From contig NZ_JONP01000010.1 in the NCBI RefSeq assembly GCF_000711725.1, positions 155,114-219,113 on the forward strand: a stretch of DNA of 64,000 nt, in the 5' to 3' direction. The notes beneath the pieces were generated by a model that ran no database searches, was not told where the DNA came from, and was given only the letters and a program-made list of their open reading frames with translations. Positions within the stretch are counted from its first letter, which is position 1. Every line of letters starts with the position of its first letter. This DNA comes from Roseomonas aerilata DSM 19363 (GTDB taxonomy: Bacteria; Pseudomonadota; Alphaproteobacteria; Acetobacterales; Acetobacteraceae). A program made the translations under genes and the position numbers. Positions 17,705-27,448 of the stretch are shown piece by piece.

Positions 17705-17736
17705 CCGCGGGAAGAGGGCGCTCCCCCTTCCCGCGG
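17705..17736 (-). terminator. hairpin downstream of the autotransporter gene
   Basis: CCGCGGGAA (17705-17713) pairs with TTCCCGCGG (17728-17736), with further GC pairing inside, seven bases after the autotransporter stop codon. It is placed as a transcription terminator, although no long T-run follows. Confidence 0.6.
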
Positions 17737-17743
17737 CCTCTTC

Positions 17744-20700
17744 TCAGAACCGGTAGGCCGCGCGGGCGAGACCGGCGTGGGAGTTGTAGCCGTCACCGAC
17801 CGCGGCGCTGTACTGCACGCGCAGGTCCCAGTTGGACGTGGTGAGCAGCTCCGCACCAAGGGTGAACTTGCCCAGCACGTCCGGGATGGGCGTGCTAGCC
17901 CGGAAGCCTCGGCTTGCCGGCTGGCTGGCGAGGCGGGCCGTTGCCGCCCAATCCCCGTTCGCGCCCAGCTCGACACCGACGCTGGCGAAGGGGCGGAGCA
18001 CCGTCGCCTCGCCCAGCCGGACACGCCCACCCACCTCCACGGCAGGCACCGCGGTGAAGGTCGTGGCACCCTGGGAAGCAACGGCGAGGTTGAAGGGCGC
18101 GGCCCCGCTCTCCGTGTAGCCGCCGCTGCGGACGTGGTTCAGGTGCAGGTCCACCCGCGGCTGCACATACCAGCCCGCCGCCTCGCCCCCGAAGGGCACC
18201 TGGTAGGCCAGCCGCGCGTGGGCGCCGACATGCCAGGCATCCGGCTTGGCCCTCGCGGTGCCCTGGAAGCTGCCGGCGGTGACGGAACGCTGGCTCTCGT
18301 ACCAGCCGTATCCGGCATCGACGGCGCCCGAGACCTGCCACGGGCCCGCCTGGTAGCGTAGCAGGGCGCCGAGCAGCGCGCTGTCGCCGCTGACCTTGGA
18401 GGAGCCCGCATCGCCCCGGAACACGCTGCTCTGGTAGGCGATGGAGCCGCCGACGAACCAGCCCGGCGCGATCTGCACCTGCCCGCCGGTCTGCATCGTC
18501 CAGGACGTCGCCTTGTAGCCGAGCGCGCCGCCGGTGCTGTCCTGGGTCGCCGTGCTGCCGAAGGCGCGCGCCCAGCCGCAGCTCGCCTCGTCCTGGCTGA
18601 TGCCGGCGCCCTCGAAGGTGGCGCAGTCGTTCAGCATGTTGGTGCTGAAGTCGCGGCTGCTGGCGAAGCGGGAGGCCGAGATCGCCCCCACCGTCTGCCC
18701 GGACAGGCTGTTCAGCGCCTGCCCGTAGCCAGCGCCGTCGCGCACCCCGGCAAGCGCCGTGAAACCGGCGTTCAGGTTGGCGCCGCCGTTCCACAGCTCC
18801 TGCAGGTGAGCGGCAACGGCCCGCTGGTTGGCGCCGAGCCCGGCAGCCTGGCCCGTGAACTCGGCCCGGGGCTGGACCAGCAGGCTGTTGCCGGCCTGCC
18901 GGGCGTCGAAGGCGAAGAGATGCGTCCGGGTCGAGGTCAGGGAAGGATCGGGCGTCACGCCCTCGGTCGCGGTCAGCACCGTAACTGCGCGGTTGGCCAG
19001 CGCCGCCGGGTGCAGCTCCAGCATGCCGCCCAAGCGGACGCTGCCCTGAACATCGATCCGGTCCGAGGCGCCCGTGCCGTGGTTCGTGTCCAGAACCAAG
19101 CGGCCGGTCGGACCCTGAACCAGGTTGCCGCTCATTGCCGTGGCGGCGATCGCGCCGGTGCCGCCGACGTTCACGGTCCCGTTGTTGGTCAGTGTCCCCG
19201 CGCCGTAGTTGTTGACTGGCCCCTGGTTGATCGTCGCACCGGCGTCGTTGAGGACGTTGCCGCCACCGCCGCCGTTGCCGAGGCTGATGCTGCCGGTGAT
19301 CGTGCCGCCGGACTGGTTGTGGATATTGGTCCAGCCCCCGGTGCTGTACACCGCCGTGCCCCCCGCCCCGGTCTTGCCCAGCGAGGTGATGGTTCCTCCG
19401 TTGGTGATCTGGTTCGAGGTCGTGGTGTCCACCGGGGCCTGGGCGCTCGGCCCGCCGACGACGTAGATGCCCGCGCCGTACCCGTCGTTGGCGCTGAAGT
19501 TGGTCCCGCCCTGGACAGTCCCCCCGGTGAGGACGTTGACGGCGATGGCAGAGCCGCCGGTCAGGTTGCCTGGACGTCCGGAGCCCGGAGCCGGCGCGAC
19601 GGGTTGCCCCACACTCTCGGCGAAGATGCCGGGCGAGGCCGCGCCGCCCGCCAGCACCTGGCCGCTGACGTTGACGGCCACGGTGCCGCCGGCGCCGGTC
19701 CCGCCCGCCCAGCCGTCATTGGCGCCGAAGCCGCTGGTGGTGACACGCCCGCCCCCGCCACCGATGCTCTGGGCCAGGATCACCGGCGTGTTGCCCGCCG
19801 CCGTCGAGAGCGTGGCGCCCGGGTTCACCATGACGGAGACCGGCCCGCCGTTGCCGTCGTGGTTGGACGTGGGCGTGAAGCCCGCGCGCTGCGCCGTCAG
19901 CCCGGTGTCGCCGGCCAGACCGCCGCCGCCGCCGATGCTCTGCGCCAGCACGGCGACGCCGCCGGTGCCGGTGGTGGTGATGCTGGCCGGCGGCGGCGTC
20001 GGCACCTGGGCTGTCGGGGCGGTGCCCACCGTCACAGAGACCGAATTGGCGTTGCCGGTCATCATGCCTGTGCCGAAGGGATTGGCGCTGTTGTTCGGCG
20101 TGCCGCCGAGCACCAGACCGCCGCCGCCGCCGATGCTCTGCACCAGGATGCCGTAGGCGTTCCGCCCCATCGTCGCGATGCTGCCGGTGCTGGTGACGGA
20201 GACCGCGCCGGCGGTGCCGCCATCCCTGGCATTGCCGCTGGCGCCACCGATGGTGAGATTGATCCCGTAGCTGCCGCCGGTGGCCACCGCCTTGCCGCCG
20301 TTGTTGTCCTCGTTGTCGGAGGACCGGGTCCGCACCATCCCGCCGCCACCCTGGATGCTCTGCGCCAGGATGCCGATCGCGTCGTGGCTGCGCGTCTCGA
20401 TGCTGCCGCTGTTGGTGACGGTGACCGTTCCCGCCGTGCCGCCGCCGCCGCCATTGGCGCCGATGGAGATCGGCACGCTGAGGACCGAGTTGTCGCTGTT
20501 GTCCTCTGGCTTCACCTTGGCGGCAGAGGTTCCGGCGATGCCGCCGCCCCCCGCGATGCTCTGCGCCACGATGCCGAGCGACTGGCCGCCGATGGTGGTG
20601 ATGCCGCCGTAGTTGTTCACCGTGACGTTGGCGCCGTTGCCGCCGCCGCCGCCATTGCCGCCGACACCGATCGCGCCCTGCACGTCGCCGCTGGTGGTCG

Positions 20701-23700
20701 AGGAGAGGGCCGCGCCGCCATTGCCGCCGCCACCGCCGATGGCCTGCGCGAGGATGCCGTCCGACATGGGGCCGACCGTGCCGATGCGGCCGTAATTGTC
20801 CACGGCCACGTTGCCGGCCGCCCCGCCGCTGCCGCCCCGGCCGCCGACGCCGACATTGACGGTAATGGAGGTCGCGTCGCTGCTGTCGTCGCTCTCGCCG
20901 GTGTTGCCGCCGAGGTTCTCCAGCGCGTCGCCGTCATCGGCCGCGTCACCGAGGCGGGGTGCCGAGGCCGGCGCGCCGGTCACGAGGCTGGTCGCCAGCG
21001 CGGCGAGCGCCTGGACCGAGTTGTACTGGTTGAGGCTGGAGCTGCCGCCGCTGGCCATGGCGGCGGCGATCCGAGCATAGGCGCTGTCCAGTGTCGCCGC
21101 AGTGCCCGTGCCGCCGTCGGTGGAGGAGGTCTGGTGGCCGATGGTGCTGGCCGCCTTGCCGCCCTGGCCGCCGCCACCAGCAATGCTCTGCGCCACGACA
21201 CCGGGCGCCGAGGCGCCGAAGGTGACGATGGCGCTGCCCTGCTTCGTGGTCACGTGAACAGAGTCGCTGTTCAGCCCGGTCCAGGTGGAGCCACCAGTCC
21301 CGCTGTTGGCACCGACGTTCAGCGTGGCGCTGTAGGTGCCGCTGGACGTGCCCGCCGCGCCGCCGCCGCGGCCACCACCGCCGCCCACCGCCTGGGCCAT
21401 GATGCCCACTGCGCCGTCGCCCAGCGTCAGGATGGCACCGTTGTTGGTGGCGACCACCTGGCGGCCGTCGCCGCCGCCCTGCCCCTGGCCGCCCATGTTG
21501 AGGGTGACGCTCACATTGGACGCGTCGTCGCCGGTCGCCTTGCCCTGGCCATCCCCGGTGCCGCCCGCGCCGCCGCCGCCGCCGATGCTCTGCGCCAGCA
21601 CGCCGTCCGCGGACTCGCCGCTGGTGATGATCAGCCCGTTGTTGCCGACCGTCACGGTATTGCCGGAACCGCCGCCGCCGCCGCTGCCGCCGAAGCTGAC
21701 CGTTCCCGTGAGGTTGAAGGTGCTGCTGCCCTGGGCACTGGCATGGGCAGAGGAGTCGCCGCCCGCACCGCCGCCGCCGCCGATGCTCTGCGCCACCAGC
21801 GCGGCCGCTCCGGACCCGCGGGTTGCGAGCAGGCCGCTGTTGTCCAACGTGACGGGGCCGCCTGCGCCACCGGCCCCGCCGCTTCCGGCAAGGCTGACAC
21901 TGAGCGCGACCGTAGGAATTTCGCCGTTGTCAGGAACGGAATATGCCGTGGCCTTGGAGGCGGCGGCGCCGCCGAGGCCGCCACCCGCGCCGATGCTCTG
22001 CGCCACGATGCCGAAGCTGTCATGGCCGGCCGTGACAATCGCTCCGCTGTTGGTGGTGCTCGCACCCGGCGCGAAGCCGATGGAACCGCCATCGCCGCCG
22101 CCGCTGCCCGTACCGCCGAGCGCGACGGAGGCGCTGCCGGCGACGCCCGTGCTGCGGCTGTAGGCAGAGCCACCTGAGCCGCCACCGCCGCCGATGCTCT
22201 GGAGCAGCATGCCAGGGGAGTGGGCACCCTGCGTGCTTACGGTTCCGGCGCTGGTCGCCTGGATGGCGCCGCCGTTCCCGCCCCCTGCTCCCTGGCCACC
22301 GACCACCAGGTTCAGGAAGGCGCCCGAGCCCGAGGCGTCGCCGCCCGACCCGCCCCCGCCGCCGACGCTCTGCGCCGCCATGCCCGAGGAGAGCTCGGCC
22401 GTGGTGCGGATCGTGCCACCATAGTTCAGGATGATGTTGCCGCCGTTGCCGCCGATCGCGCCGGCCCCGCCGACCGCGAGCCAGCCGCGGTCATTGCCAC
22501 CGGAGCCACCGCCGCCGCCGATGCTCTGCGCGAGGATGCCCGGCGAATTCGTGCTGCCGGTGCTGATCGACCCGCGCCCGGAGACGCTGATGGCGCTGCC
22601 GTTGCCACCGGAGGCACCTTCGCCGCCGGTAGCACCCCAGCCGCCGCCGGTGCCGCCGTTCTGGCCAGTGCCGCCGAAGGATTGCGCCAGAATGCCCGGC
22701 GCGTGATCAGCACTCTCCGTCGTCAAAGAACCGTCGTTGACGATGGTGATCATGCCGCCATTCCCGCCGCGGCCAGAGTTGCCACCCGACGCCCAGCCGC
22801 TTTCATCAGCGCCGAGCCCGCCGATCCCGCCGAAGGATTGGACCCAGATGGCCGGGGTGAAGTACCTGCCGAGCTGGACGTTCACGCTGCTCTGATTGGT
22901 GACCGTGACATTGAGGGCCCCGCCGTCTCCCGCAGCACCGCCATCGCCGCCGCTGCCGCCGTCCGTCTTGCTGGAGCCGGTCCCGCCGTTCCCGCCATTG
23001 CCGCCGGCGCTGACGATCCGTACGCCGGCACCGGGCGAGACGGATGACGGGCCAACGGTCGGAGGGCTATTGGCGAAGAACTGAGTGTACGCGGTGATCG
23101 AGGTACCGAGATTGACGGTGACTGTGCCGCCGGAGCCGGGCAACGCGCTGTTATTCGCATCGGTCGTCGCGCCGTCGACGCCCTGCTTGGCATAGTCGGT
23201 CACATGCGGGTGGCCGCTGCCGCCGTTCCCCGCGATCGACTGGGCCAGGATGCCTGTCTGGATGGATTGGATCGCGCCGACCTGGCCGGAATTGGTTTCC
23301 GCCTGGTTCGGATTGGCATAGGCATTGATCGTGATGTCGCCACCATTGGCGCCGGGCTGGGATACGCCGGGCAGGCCGCCCTGGGTGGGAACGCCGCCGC
23401 CGCCGCCATTGCCGCCGCCGGAGTAGACCTGGACAGCCGGGGCATCGGCCGCCGGATTGCCGTACTGGTCGATGCCGCTGATGACCTGGACGTTGGAGCC
23501 CTGCGGCATGGTCACGGTGATGCTGCCCGCCGCCCCGGCAGCACCGCCGCTGCCGGCGCTCAGGTTCGGCACCGGAGCGACGGCGTTGTTGCTGGCATCG
23601 GTTCCGTCGCTGCCGCTGCCGGCTTGCGTCGCCAGCGCCACGCCCGGCGTACTTCCAGCGGCGTAGTAGAGACCGCCGGTGCCGGGGACCTGGCTGAGGT

Positions 23701-23992
23701 CGATGTCGATAGACGTCCCGGCTGTGCCAGGATTGCCGTTGCGGCCCGGCTTGTCGAAGTCGGGGGTGGTGGGCGCTGGACCGTTGGGCGCCGTGTTGGA
23801 GAAGGAGCAGCCGCCGTAGGAGATGTCCCCGCAGGTCGTCTGCGTCTGCGCGTGGGCGGGCTGCCCACCCAGGACCAGCGCGAGCGCGGCCACGGCGGAG
23901 CAAGAGGAGAGGAGCCGCACGCGGTTCGAGACCGGCGGTGACCCACGGAATGTGGGTTGGGGCGAGCGGTGAGCGAGCGGCGCGGCGGTCAT
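17744..23992 (-). CDS. giant Gly-rich autotransporter (type Va secretion)
   Basis: A 2082-residue protein. The N terminus has an extended signal peptide ending near GGQPAHAQTQ. The passenger (about 50-1780) is built from around 18 imperfect repeats centred on GILAQSIGGGGGSGG-like cores, spaced 70-100 residues, separated by beta-strand segments (VTVTNSGSI, NNGGAI) as in parallel beta-helix passengers. The C-terminal 270 residues (from about CGWARAFGS to the terminal RAAYRF) form the autotransporter barrel ending in aromatic Phe, as required for outer-membrane insertion. Such proteins usually serve adhesion or surface display. It is followed by a terminator hairpin and preceded by a CadC-like regulator on the same strand. 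The Gly-rich repeats make the opposite strand appear open over long stretches. Confidence 0.93.
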   Translation of the reverse strand: MTAAPLAHRSPQPTFRGSPPVSNRVRLLSSCSAVAALALVLGGQPAHAQTQTTCGDISYGGCSFSNTAPNGPAPTTPDFDKPGRNGNPGTAGTSIDIDLSQVPGTGGLYYAAGSTPGVALATQAGSGSDGTDASNNAVAPVPNLSAGSGGAAGAAGSITVTMPQGSNVQVISGIDQYGNPAADAPAVQVYSGGGNGGGGGVPTQGGLPGVSQPGANGGDITINAYANPNQAETNSGQVGAIQSIQTGILAQSIAGNGGSGHPHVTDYAKQGVDGATTDANNSALPGSGGTVTVNLGTSITAYTQFFANSPPTVGPSSVSPGAGVRIVSAGGNGGNGGTGSSKTDGGSGGDGGAAGDGGALNVTVTNQSSVNVQLGRYFTPAIWVQSFGGIGGLGADESGWASGGNSGRGGNGGMITIVNDGSLTTESADHAPGILAQSFGGTGQNGGTGGGWGATGGEGASGGNGSAISVSGRGSISTGSTNSPGILAQSIGGGGGSGGNDRGWLAVGGAGAIGGNGGNIILNYGGTIRTTAELSSGMAAQSVGGGGGSGGDASGSGAFLNLVVGGQGAGGGNGGAIQATSAGTVSTQGAHSPGMLLQSIGGGGGSGGSAYSRSTGVAGSASVALGGTGSGGGDGGSIGFAPGASTTNSGAIVTAGHDSFGIVAQSIGAGGGLGGAAASKATAYSVPDNGEIPTVALSVSLAGSGGAGGAGGPVTLDNSGLLATRGSGAAALVAQSIGGGGGAGGDSSAHASAQGSSTFNLTGTVSFGGSGGGGGSGNTVTVGNNGLIITSGESADGVLAQSIGGGGGAGGTGDGQGKATGDDASNVSVTLNMGGQGQGGGDGRQVVATNNGAILTLGDGAVGIMAQAVGGGGGRGGGAAGTSSGTYSATLNVGANSGTGGSTWTGLNSDSVHVTTKQGSAIVTFGASAPGVVAQSIAGGGGQGGKAASTIGHQTSSTDGGTGTAATLDSAYARIAAAMASGGSSSLNQYNSVQALAALATSLVTGAPASAPRLGDAADDGDALENLGGNTGESDDSSDATSITVNVGVGGRGGSGGAAGNVAVDNYGRIGTVGPMSDGILAQAIGGGGGNGGAALSSTTSGDVQGAIGVGGNGGGGGNGANVTVNNYGGITTIGGQSLGIVAQSIAGGGGIAGTSAAKVKPEDNSDNSVLSVPISIGANGGGGGTAGTVTVTNSGSIETRSHDAIGILAQSIQGGGGMVRTRSSDNEDNNGGKAVATGGSYGINLTIGGASGNARDGGTAGAVSVTSTGSIATMGRNAYGILVQSIGGGGGLVLGGTPNNSANPFGTGMMTGNANSVSVTVGTAPTAQVPTPPPASITTTGTGGVAVLAQSIGGGGGLAGDTGLTAQRAGFTPTSNHDGNGGPVSVMVNPGATLSTAAGNTPVILAQSIGGGGGRVTTSGFGANDGWAGGTGAGGTVAVNVSGQVLAGGAASPGIFAESVGQPVAPAPGSGRPGNLTGGSAIAVNVLTGGTVQGGTNFSANDGYGAGIYVVGGPSAQAPVDTTTSNQITNGGTITSLGKTGAGGTAVYSTGGWTNIHNQSGGTITGSISLGNGGGGGNVLNDAGATINQGPVNNYGAGTLTNNGTVNVGGTGAIAATAMSGNLVQGPTGRLVLDTNHGTGASDRIDVQGSVRLGGMLELHPAALANRAVTVLTATEGVTPDPSLTSTRTHLFAFDARQAGNSLLVQPRAEFTGQAAGLGANQRAVAAHLQELWNGGANLNAGFTALAGVRDGAGYGQALNSLSGQTVGAISASRFASSRDFSTNMLNDCATFEGAGISQDEASCGWARAFGSTATQDSTGGALGYKATSWTMQTGGQVQIAPGWFVGGSIAYQSSVFRGDAGSSKVSGDSALLGALLRYQAGPWQVSGAVDAGYGWYESQRSVTAGSFQGTARAKPDAWHVGAHARLAYQVPFGGEAAGWYVQPRVDLHLNHVRSGGYTESGAAPFNLAVASQGATTFTAVPAVEVGGRVRLGEATVLRPFASVGVELGANGDWAATARLASQPASRGFRASTPIPDVLGKFTLGAELLTTSNWDLRVQYSAAVGDGYNSHAGLARAAYRF

Positions 23993-24281
23993 GGTCTTCT
24001 CTCAGGGCGAGGGGCTTTGGGCCTGCCAGCGACGGGCTGGCCATGGGCTGCCTCGTACCGGTAGCCTTCGCCGCAAGTCCTGAAATCATGCCGAAGGATC
24101 AGCGAAACTTAGATGTGCCGCAGCGCGGGCAGCCCGCCTTCCCGGGCCCCGCTCCTTCAGGAACTGGTCAGGGCTCCTTGAGAAGTGCGCGGGCGGTGCA
24201 GCATCGCGCCCGGCTGACAGGCGCGCTGGATCGAGGCTCGCGGCGGTCCACGCGCTCGTCGAGTTGCTCGTCAGCCCCCGG

Positions 24282-25847
24282 TCAGAGCGAGTTGCTGCTC
24301 TCCAGCGGCCGACCTACGGCAACGGAGCCGGCCGCCTCGACGGCGGACCGGAACCGCTCGAAGTCAGCATCGTAGCGGAAGAAGTAGCTGCCGGTGTGGT
24401 TGCGGGGTGTCCCCTCACCCTGCAGACGGACGAGATCCCGCAGCGCCAGTCGCGCCTTGTCTATCTGCCCAAGCTCTGTGAGCGCGACGACAAGCGAAAG
24501 GTAGCAAGGGGCGTAGTCGGGTAGCCGGGCGGCGCACCACTGCAGTTCGACTAGCGCTTCCTCGACACGCCCCGCTAACACGAGCACGCGCCCCAGGACC
24601 GCGCGGAACCCGGGCCGAGAGTAGGTATCGAGCGCCAGCCCCTGACGCAGGATGCCCACGGCCTCCTCCGCATGCCCGCAGGTGGCCAGCACGTCGGCAC
24701 AGTCCGCGCGCGTCGCGACGTAGACCGGTCGGTCGGTGCGCAGCGCCGCCCTGGCGACGCTCACCGCTTCCTCCCAGCGCTGGTGCAGGAGCAGTACGAA
24801 CGCGAGGCGGCCGAGGCAGAGCGGCGAATCCGGAGCCAGCTCCACCGCGCGCCGCGCGTGCTGCAAGGCCAGATCCCGTGCCGCCTGCCCGCCGGGTTGG
24901 CCCCAGCCATGGGTAATGGCGCGCTGCACTGCATACGCCTGCCAAGCATGAGCGGCCGCATAGTCCGGATCAGCGGCTATCGCGCGGTCGAACATCTCCC
25001 GCGAGATCTGGGTGTCCGCCTCGGTGCTGCGCAGGTGGTGTTCCTTGCCGAGCAAGTAGTAATCCCGGGCCGTCCTCTCTGCAGGCTGCTTGACGGTGGC
25101 GCGTCGCAGGCTTTCTCGGTTGATCTGACGGTCGATCTCCGCCGCGAAGCTTAGCAGCGCCTCCTCCGGCGGCTCCGGCCCGTCCTCGTGCGGCCATTCC
25201 AGGCGGTCGCCCCAAATGGTGGCACCCGCCGCGTCCTCCAGCCGAACCGTGCTGCGCCACTTCGTCACCGCCGAACGCACCGCCACGTGGAGGTGATAGC
25301 CGTTGGCCGCAGGGACCTCCACACTTCTCAGAACCCGCAGGTGTTCGAAGGTGGCGAGAACTGCGGTGATCTCCACAGTCATTGTGTCGGCCACGTGCAG
25401 TTCCACGGACCTCGCGTCGAGAGCCTCGACCGGGTGCACAAAGACGACGTCATGGGTTGATGAAGGTGCCGAGCGCAAAGCGGGCACCACCGGCTCCGCG
25501 GAACCGGTGCCGGCTGATTGCTCCTTCCGCACCTCGGCCGCGAGAATATAGCCCCGCCGTGGGACGGTGCGGAGCACCGCCGTGGCGCTCTCTCCGAAGG
25601 CCTTCCGAAGTTCGCTTATGCACTGGGTCAGGCTGTCGTCCGTCACCACCATGCCCGGCCAGAGCGCGTCCAGCAGCTCCACCCGGCTCATCAGGCGGGC
25701 GGGTCGCTCCAACAAATGCACGAGTAGCCCGAAGGCCTTCGGGCGAAGGGAGAGTTCCACCTCACCGGGGCCAAGCAGCGTCCCGCGTACCGTGTCCAGG
25801 ACGAATCCCTCAAAGCGGTAAGCCACGCCCTGATCCACAGCCGTCAT
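24282..25847 (-). CDS. winged-helix (Trans_reg_C) regulator with TPR-like C-terminal domain
   Basis: About 521 residues from ATG 25847, which follows AGGGCGAGGGA. Residues 10-105 form an OmpR/CadC-type DNA-binding domain (LSLRPKAFGLLVHLLERPARLMSR, then DSLTQCISELRKAFGE and VPRRGYILAAEV). There is no receiver domain and no transmembrane segment. The middle (HVADTMTVEITAVLATFEHLRVL) resembles the adenylate-cyclase-like / TolB-like sensory region of this class, and residues from about 260 are helical TPR repeats (AIAADPDYAAAHAWQAYAV, ALRTDRPVYVATRADCADVLATCGHAEEAV broken into repeats). It precedes the autotransporter on the same strand by 290 bases, so it may control it. Confidence 0.85.
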   Translation of the reverse strand: MTAVDQGVAYRFEGFVLDTVRGTLLGPGEVELSLRPKAFGLLVHLLERPARLMSRVELLDALWPGMVVTDDSLTQCISELRKAFGESATAVLRTVPRRGYILAAEVRKEQSAGTGSAEPVVPALRSAPSSTHDVVFVHPVEALDARSVELHVADTMTVEITAVLATFEHLRVLRSVEVPAANGYHLHVAVRSAVTKWRSTVRLEDAAGATIWGDRLEWPHEDGPEPPEEALLSFAAEIDRQINRESLRRATVKQPAERTARDYYLLGKEHHLRSTEADTQISREMFDRAIAADPDYAAAHAWQAYAVQRAITHGWGQPGGQAARDLALQHARRAVELAPDSPLCLGRLAFVLLLHQRWEEAVSVARAALRTDRPVYVATRADCADVLATCGHAEEAVGILRQGLALDTYSRPGFRAVLGRVLVLAGRVEEALVELQWCAARLPDYAPCYLSLVVALTELGQIDKARLALRDLVRLQGEGTPRNHTGSYFFRYDADFERFRSAVEAAGSVAVGRPLESSNSL

Positions 25848-26070
25848 TCCCTCGCCCTGGCGAAGCAATTAACCGAAAGAGTCCCGAATGAATTCCGAAC
25901 TGTTTCTGAAGGTTCTTGTACCATAAACCTTAACTGCCGGACACATACAAACATTTCTGTATGCGTCAGGACGGGCCAAGTCATTGCATTTGCTGCATCT
26001 ATATGGCTCCAGCGTTCGTCGGAGCGAGCCCTGGCGGAGGGAGGATTAACGAGAAGCGGGGGGGGGTTCC
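25848..26070. promoter_or_regulatory. AT-richer upstream region of the CadC-like regulator
   Basis: This is unusually AT-rich for the window and contains the inverted repeat CATACA (25944-25949) / TGTATG (25958-25963) about 100 bases upstream of the regulator start. It may hold the promoter and an autoregulatory site. No gene is seen. Confidence 0.4.
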
Positions 26071-27051
26071 TCAGATACCTAGAGTGGCGACGAGCGTTGC
26101 GTACCGCTCCTGCTCCTGACGCATAAAAGTCCGGAGCGCCGCCGGAGAACCACCCGCCGGTTCGGCGCCCAGCAGTGCCAGACGCTCACGCGTCTCCAAG
26201 GTCGCGAGGGTCGTGCGTGCGGCCTCGTTCAGTTCCTCGACAGCACCGGGCGGCGTCCCGGCGGGCGCGAGCAGGCAGCCCCAGGACGTACCGCCGTAGC
26301 CGGGGAACCCGCCTTCCACGACGGTGGGCAGGTCTGGCAGCAGGAGGGTGCGCTCCGGCGAGGCCACGGCGATGGCACGCAGCATCCCAGCCAGGACGTG
26401 GGGCCGGACAGCCGCATAGGCGTCGAACATCATGGAGGTCCGGCCCATCAGCAGGTCGGCATGGGCTGCCGTGGAGCCGCGATAGGAAACGTGCTCCATC
26501 TCGACCCCAGCTCGGCGCAGCAAATCCGCGGCGAAAAGGTGTGGGTTCGACCCGATCCCGGACGAGGCATAGGCGGCGCGGCCATCTTGCCCTCGGGCCC
26601 AGGCAAGAAAACTGGGCAGTTGCTGGGCGGAGTGCGAGGAGGGAACCACCATGACGATCTGCACCGTCGTCGTCAGGATCACCGGCACGAAGTCTTGCAA
26701 GGGATCAAAGGGAAGCGCTGGAAACAGCGCGGCATTGACGACGTGCGACGAGGCGACGAGGGCCAGGGTGTGCCCATCAGGCCTGGACCTTGCGACGACC
26801 TCCGTGCCGATGATGCCCGACGCCCCTGGCCGGTTCTCGACCAGGACGGGCTGGCCGAGCTGGGTGTGTAGCCCTCCCGCGATCAGCCGCGCCGTGGCGT
26901 CGGAGGCCCCGCCCGCTGTGTACGGCACCACGATCCGGATAGGACGTTCCGGCTTCCAGGCGGCTTGTCCCCGTGCGGCCCGCGTGATTGCGGGCGCGGC
27001 CAGGAGGGTGGAAGCGGCCAGGAGGGCGCGGCGGGCCACGGGCTGCGGCAT
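26071..27051 (-). CDS. Bug/TctC family periplasmic substrate-binding protein
   Basis: A complete 326-residue receptor with a signal peptide (RRALLAASTLLAAPAITRAARG) and the blocks RPIRIVVPYTAGGASDATARLIA, VENRPGASGIIGTEVVA, ASSGIGSNPHLFAADLL and VSYRGSTAAHADLLMGRTSMMFD. It follows, 18 bases after the stop, the C-terminal remnant of an enolase-superfamily dehydratase on the same strand, so it once belonged to a sugar-acid uptake and breakdown operon. Confidence 0.93.
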   Translation of the reverse strand: MPQPVARRALLAASTLLAAPAITRAARGQAAWKPERPIRIVVPYTAGGASDATARLIAGGLHTQLGQPVLVENRPGASGIIGTEVVARSRPDGHTLALVASSHVVNAALFPALPFDPLQDFVPVILTTTVQIVMVVPSSHSAQQLPSFLAWARGQDGRAAYASSGIGSNPHLFAADLLRRAGVEMEHVSYRGSTAAHADLLMGRTSMMFDAYAAVRPHVLAGMLRAIAVASPERTLLLPDLPTVVEGGFPGYGGTSWGCLLAPAGTPPGAVEELNEAARTTLATLETRERLALLGAEPAGGSPAALRTFMRQEQERYATLVATLGI

Positions 27052-27069
27052 CCTGCGCCTCCCTCGCGC

Positions 27070-27443
27070 TCAGTAGGCCAGCTTCACCGGAAACCAGCCC
27101 GGGCGCCGGTCGTCAAGGTAGGCGCCCTCGATCCGCGTCACGGACCAGCGCTCCACGGCCGCCTCCTTAACCGTGACTCCGAGGCCTGGTCCGGCCGGCA
27201 CCGCGAAGCAGCTCTCATCCAAGGCGAAGCCCTCCTCGATGATGTCACCGGAGAGGTGCGAATGCTCCGTATCCAAGAAGATCGTCATGTTCGGAATCGC
27301 CGCAGCGAGGTGCAGGCAGGCCGATTGCGGCAGTCCCAGTTCGCCGCCGGAGTGCAGCGTGACCGGGATGCCGACCGCCTCGCAGACCGCAGCCTGCTTG
27401 ACAACCTGCCAGAGGCCGCCCGCCTCGTGCGGGTCTACGGCCC
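27070..27443 (-). pseudogene. mandelate racemase / muconate lactonizing enzyme family, C-terminal fragment
   Basis: The open frame reads VDPHEAGGLWQVVKQAAV, LHSGGELGLPQSACLHLAAA, PNMTIFLDTEHSHLSGD and a proper C terminus ending FPVKLAY. That is the last 120 or so residues of an enolase-superfamily sugar-acid dehydratase or racemase, with the barrel's C-terminal strands. Upstream an in-frame TAG sits at the border of an IS5 remnant (about 27444), and the N-terminal 250 residues are not found on the far side. The gene was cut by insertion plus deletion. Confidence 0.8.
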
Positions 27444-27448
27444 GCTAG

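Noticed and set aside
18806..22177. An 1123-residue open frame on the plus strand
   Set aside because: It is the antisense of the Gly-rich autotransporter. GC-rich repeat codons keep the opposite strand open; the translation is Ala/Arg/Gly-rich and has no domain.
19740..22600. Recurrent GCCGCC-rich blocks resembling a repeat array
   Set aside because: These are the codons of the GGGGG cores of the autotransporter and vary between copies as protein repeats do.
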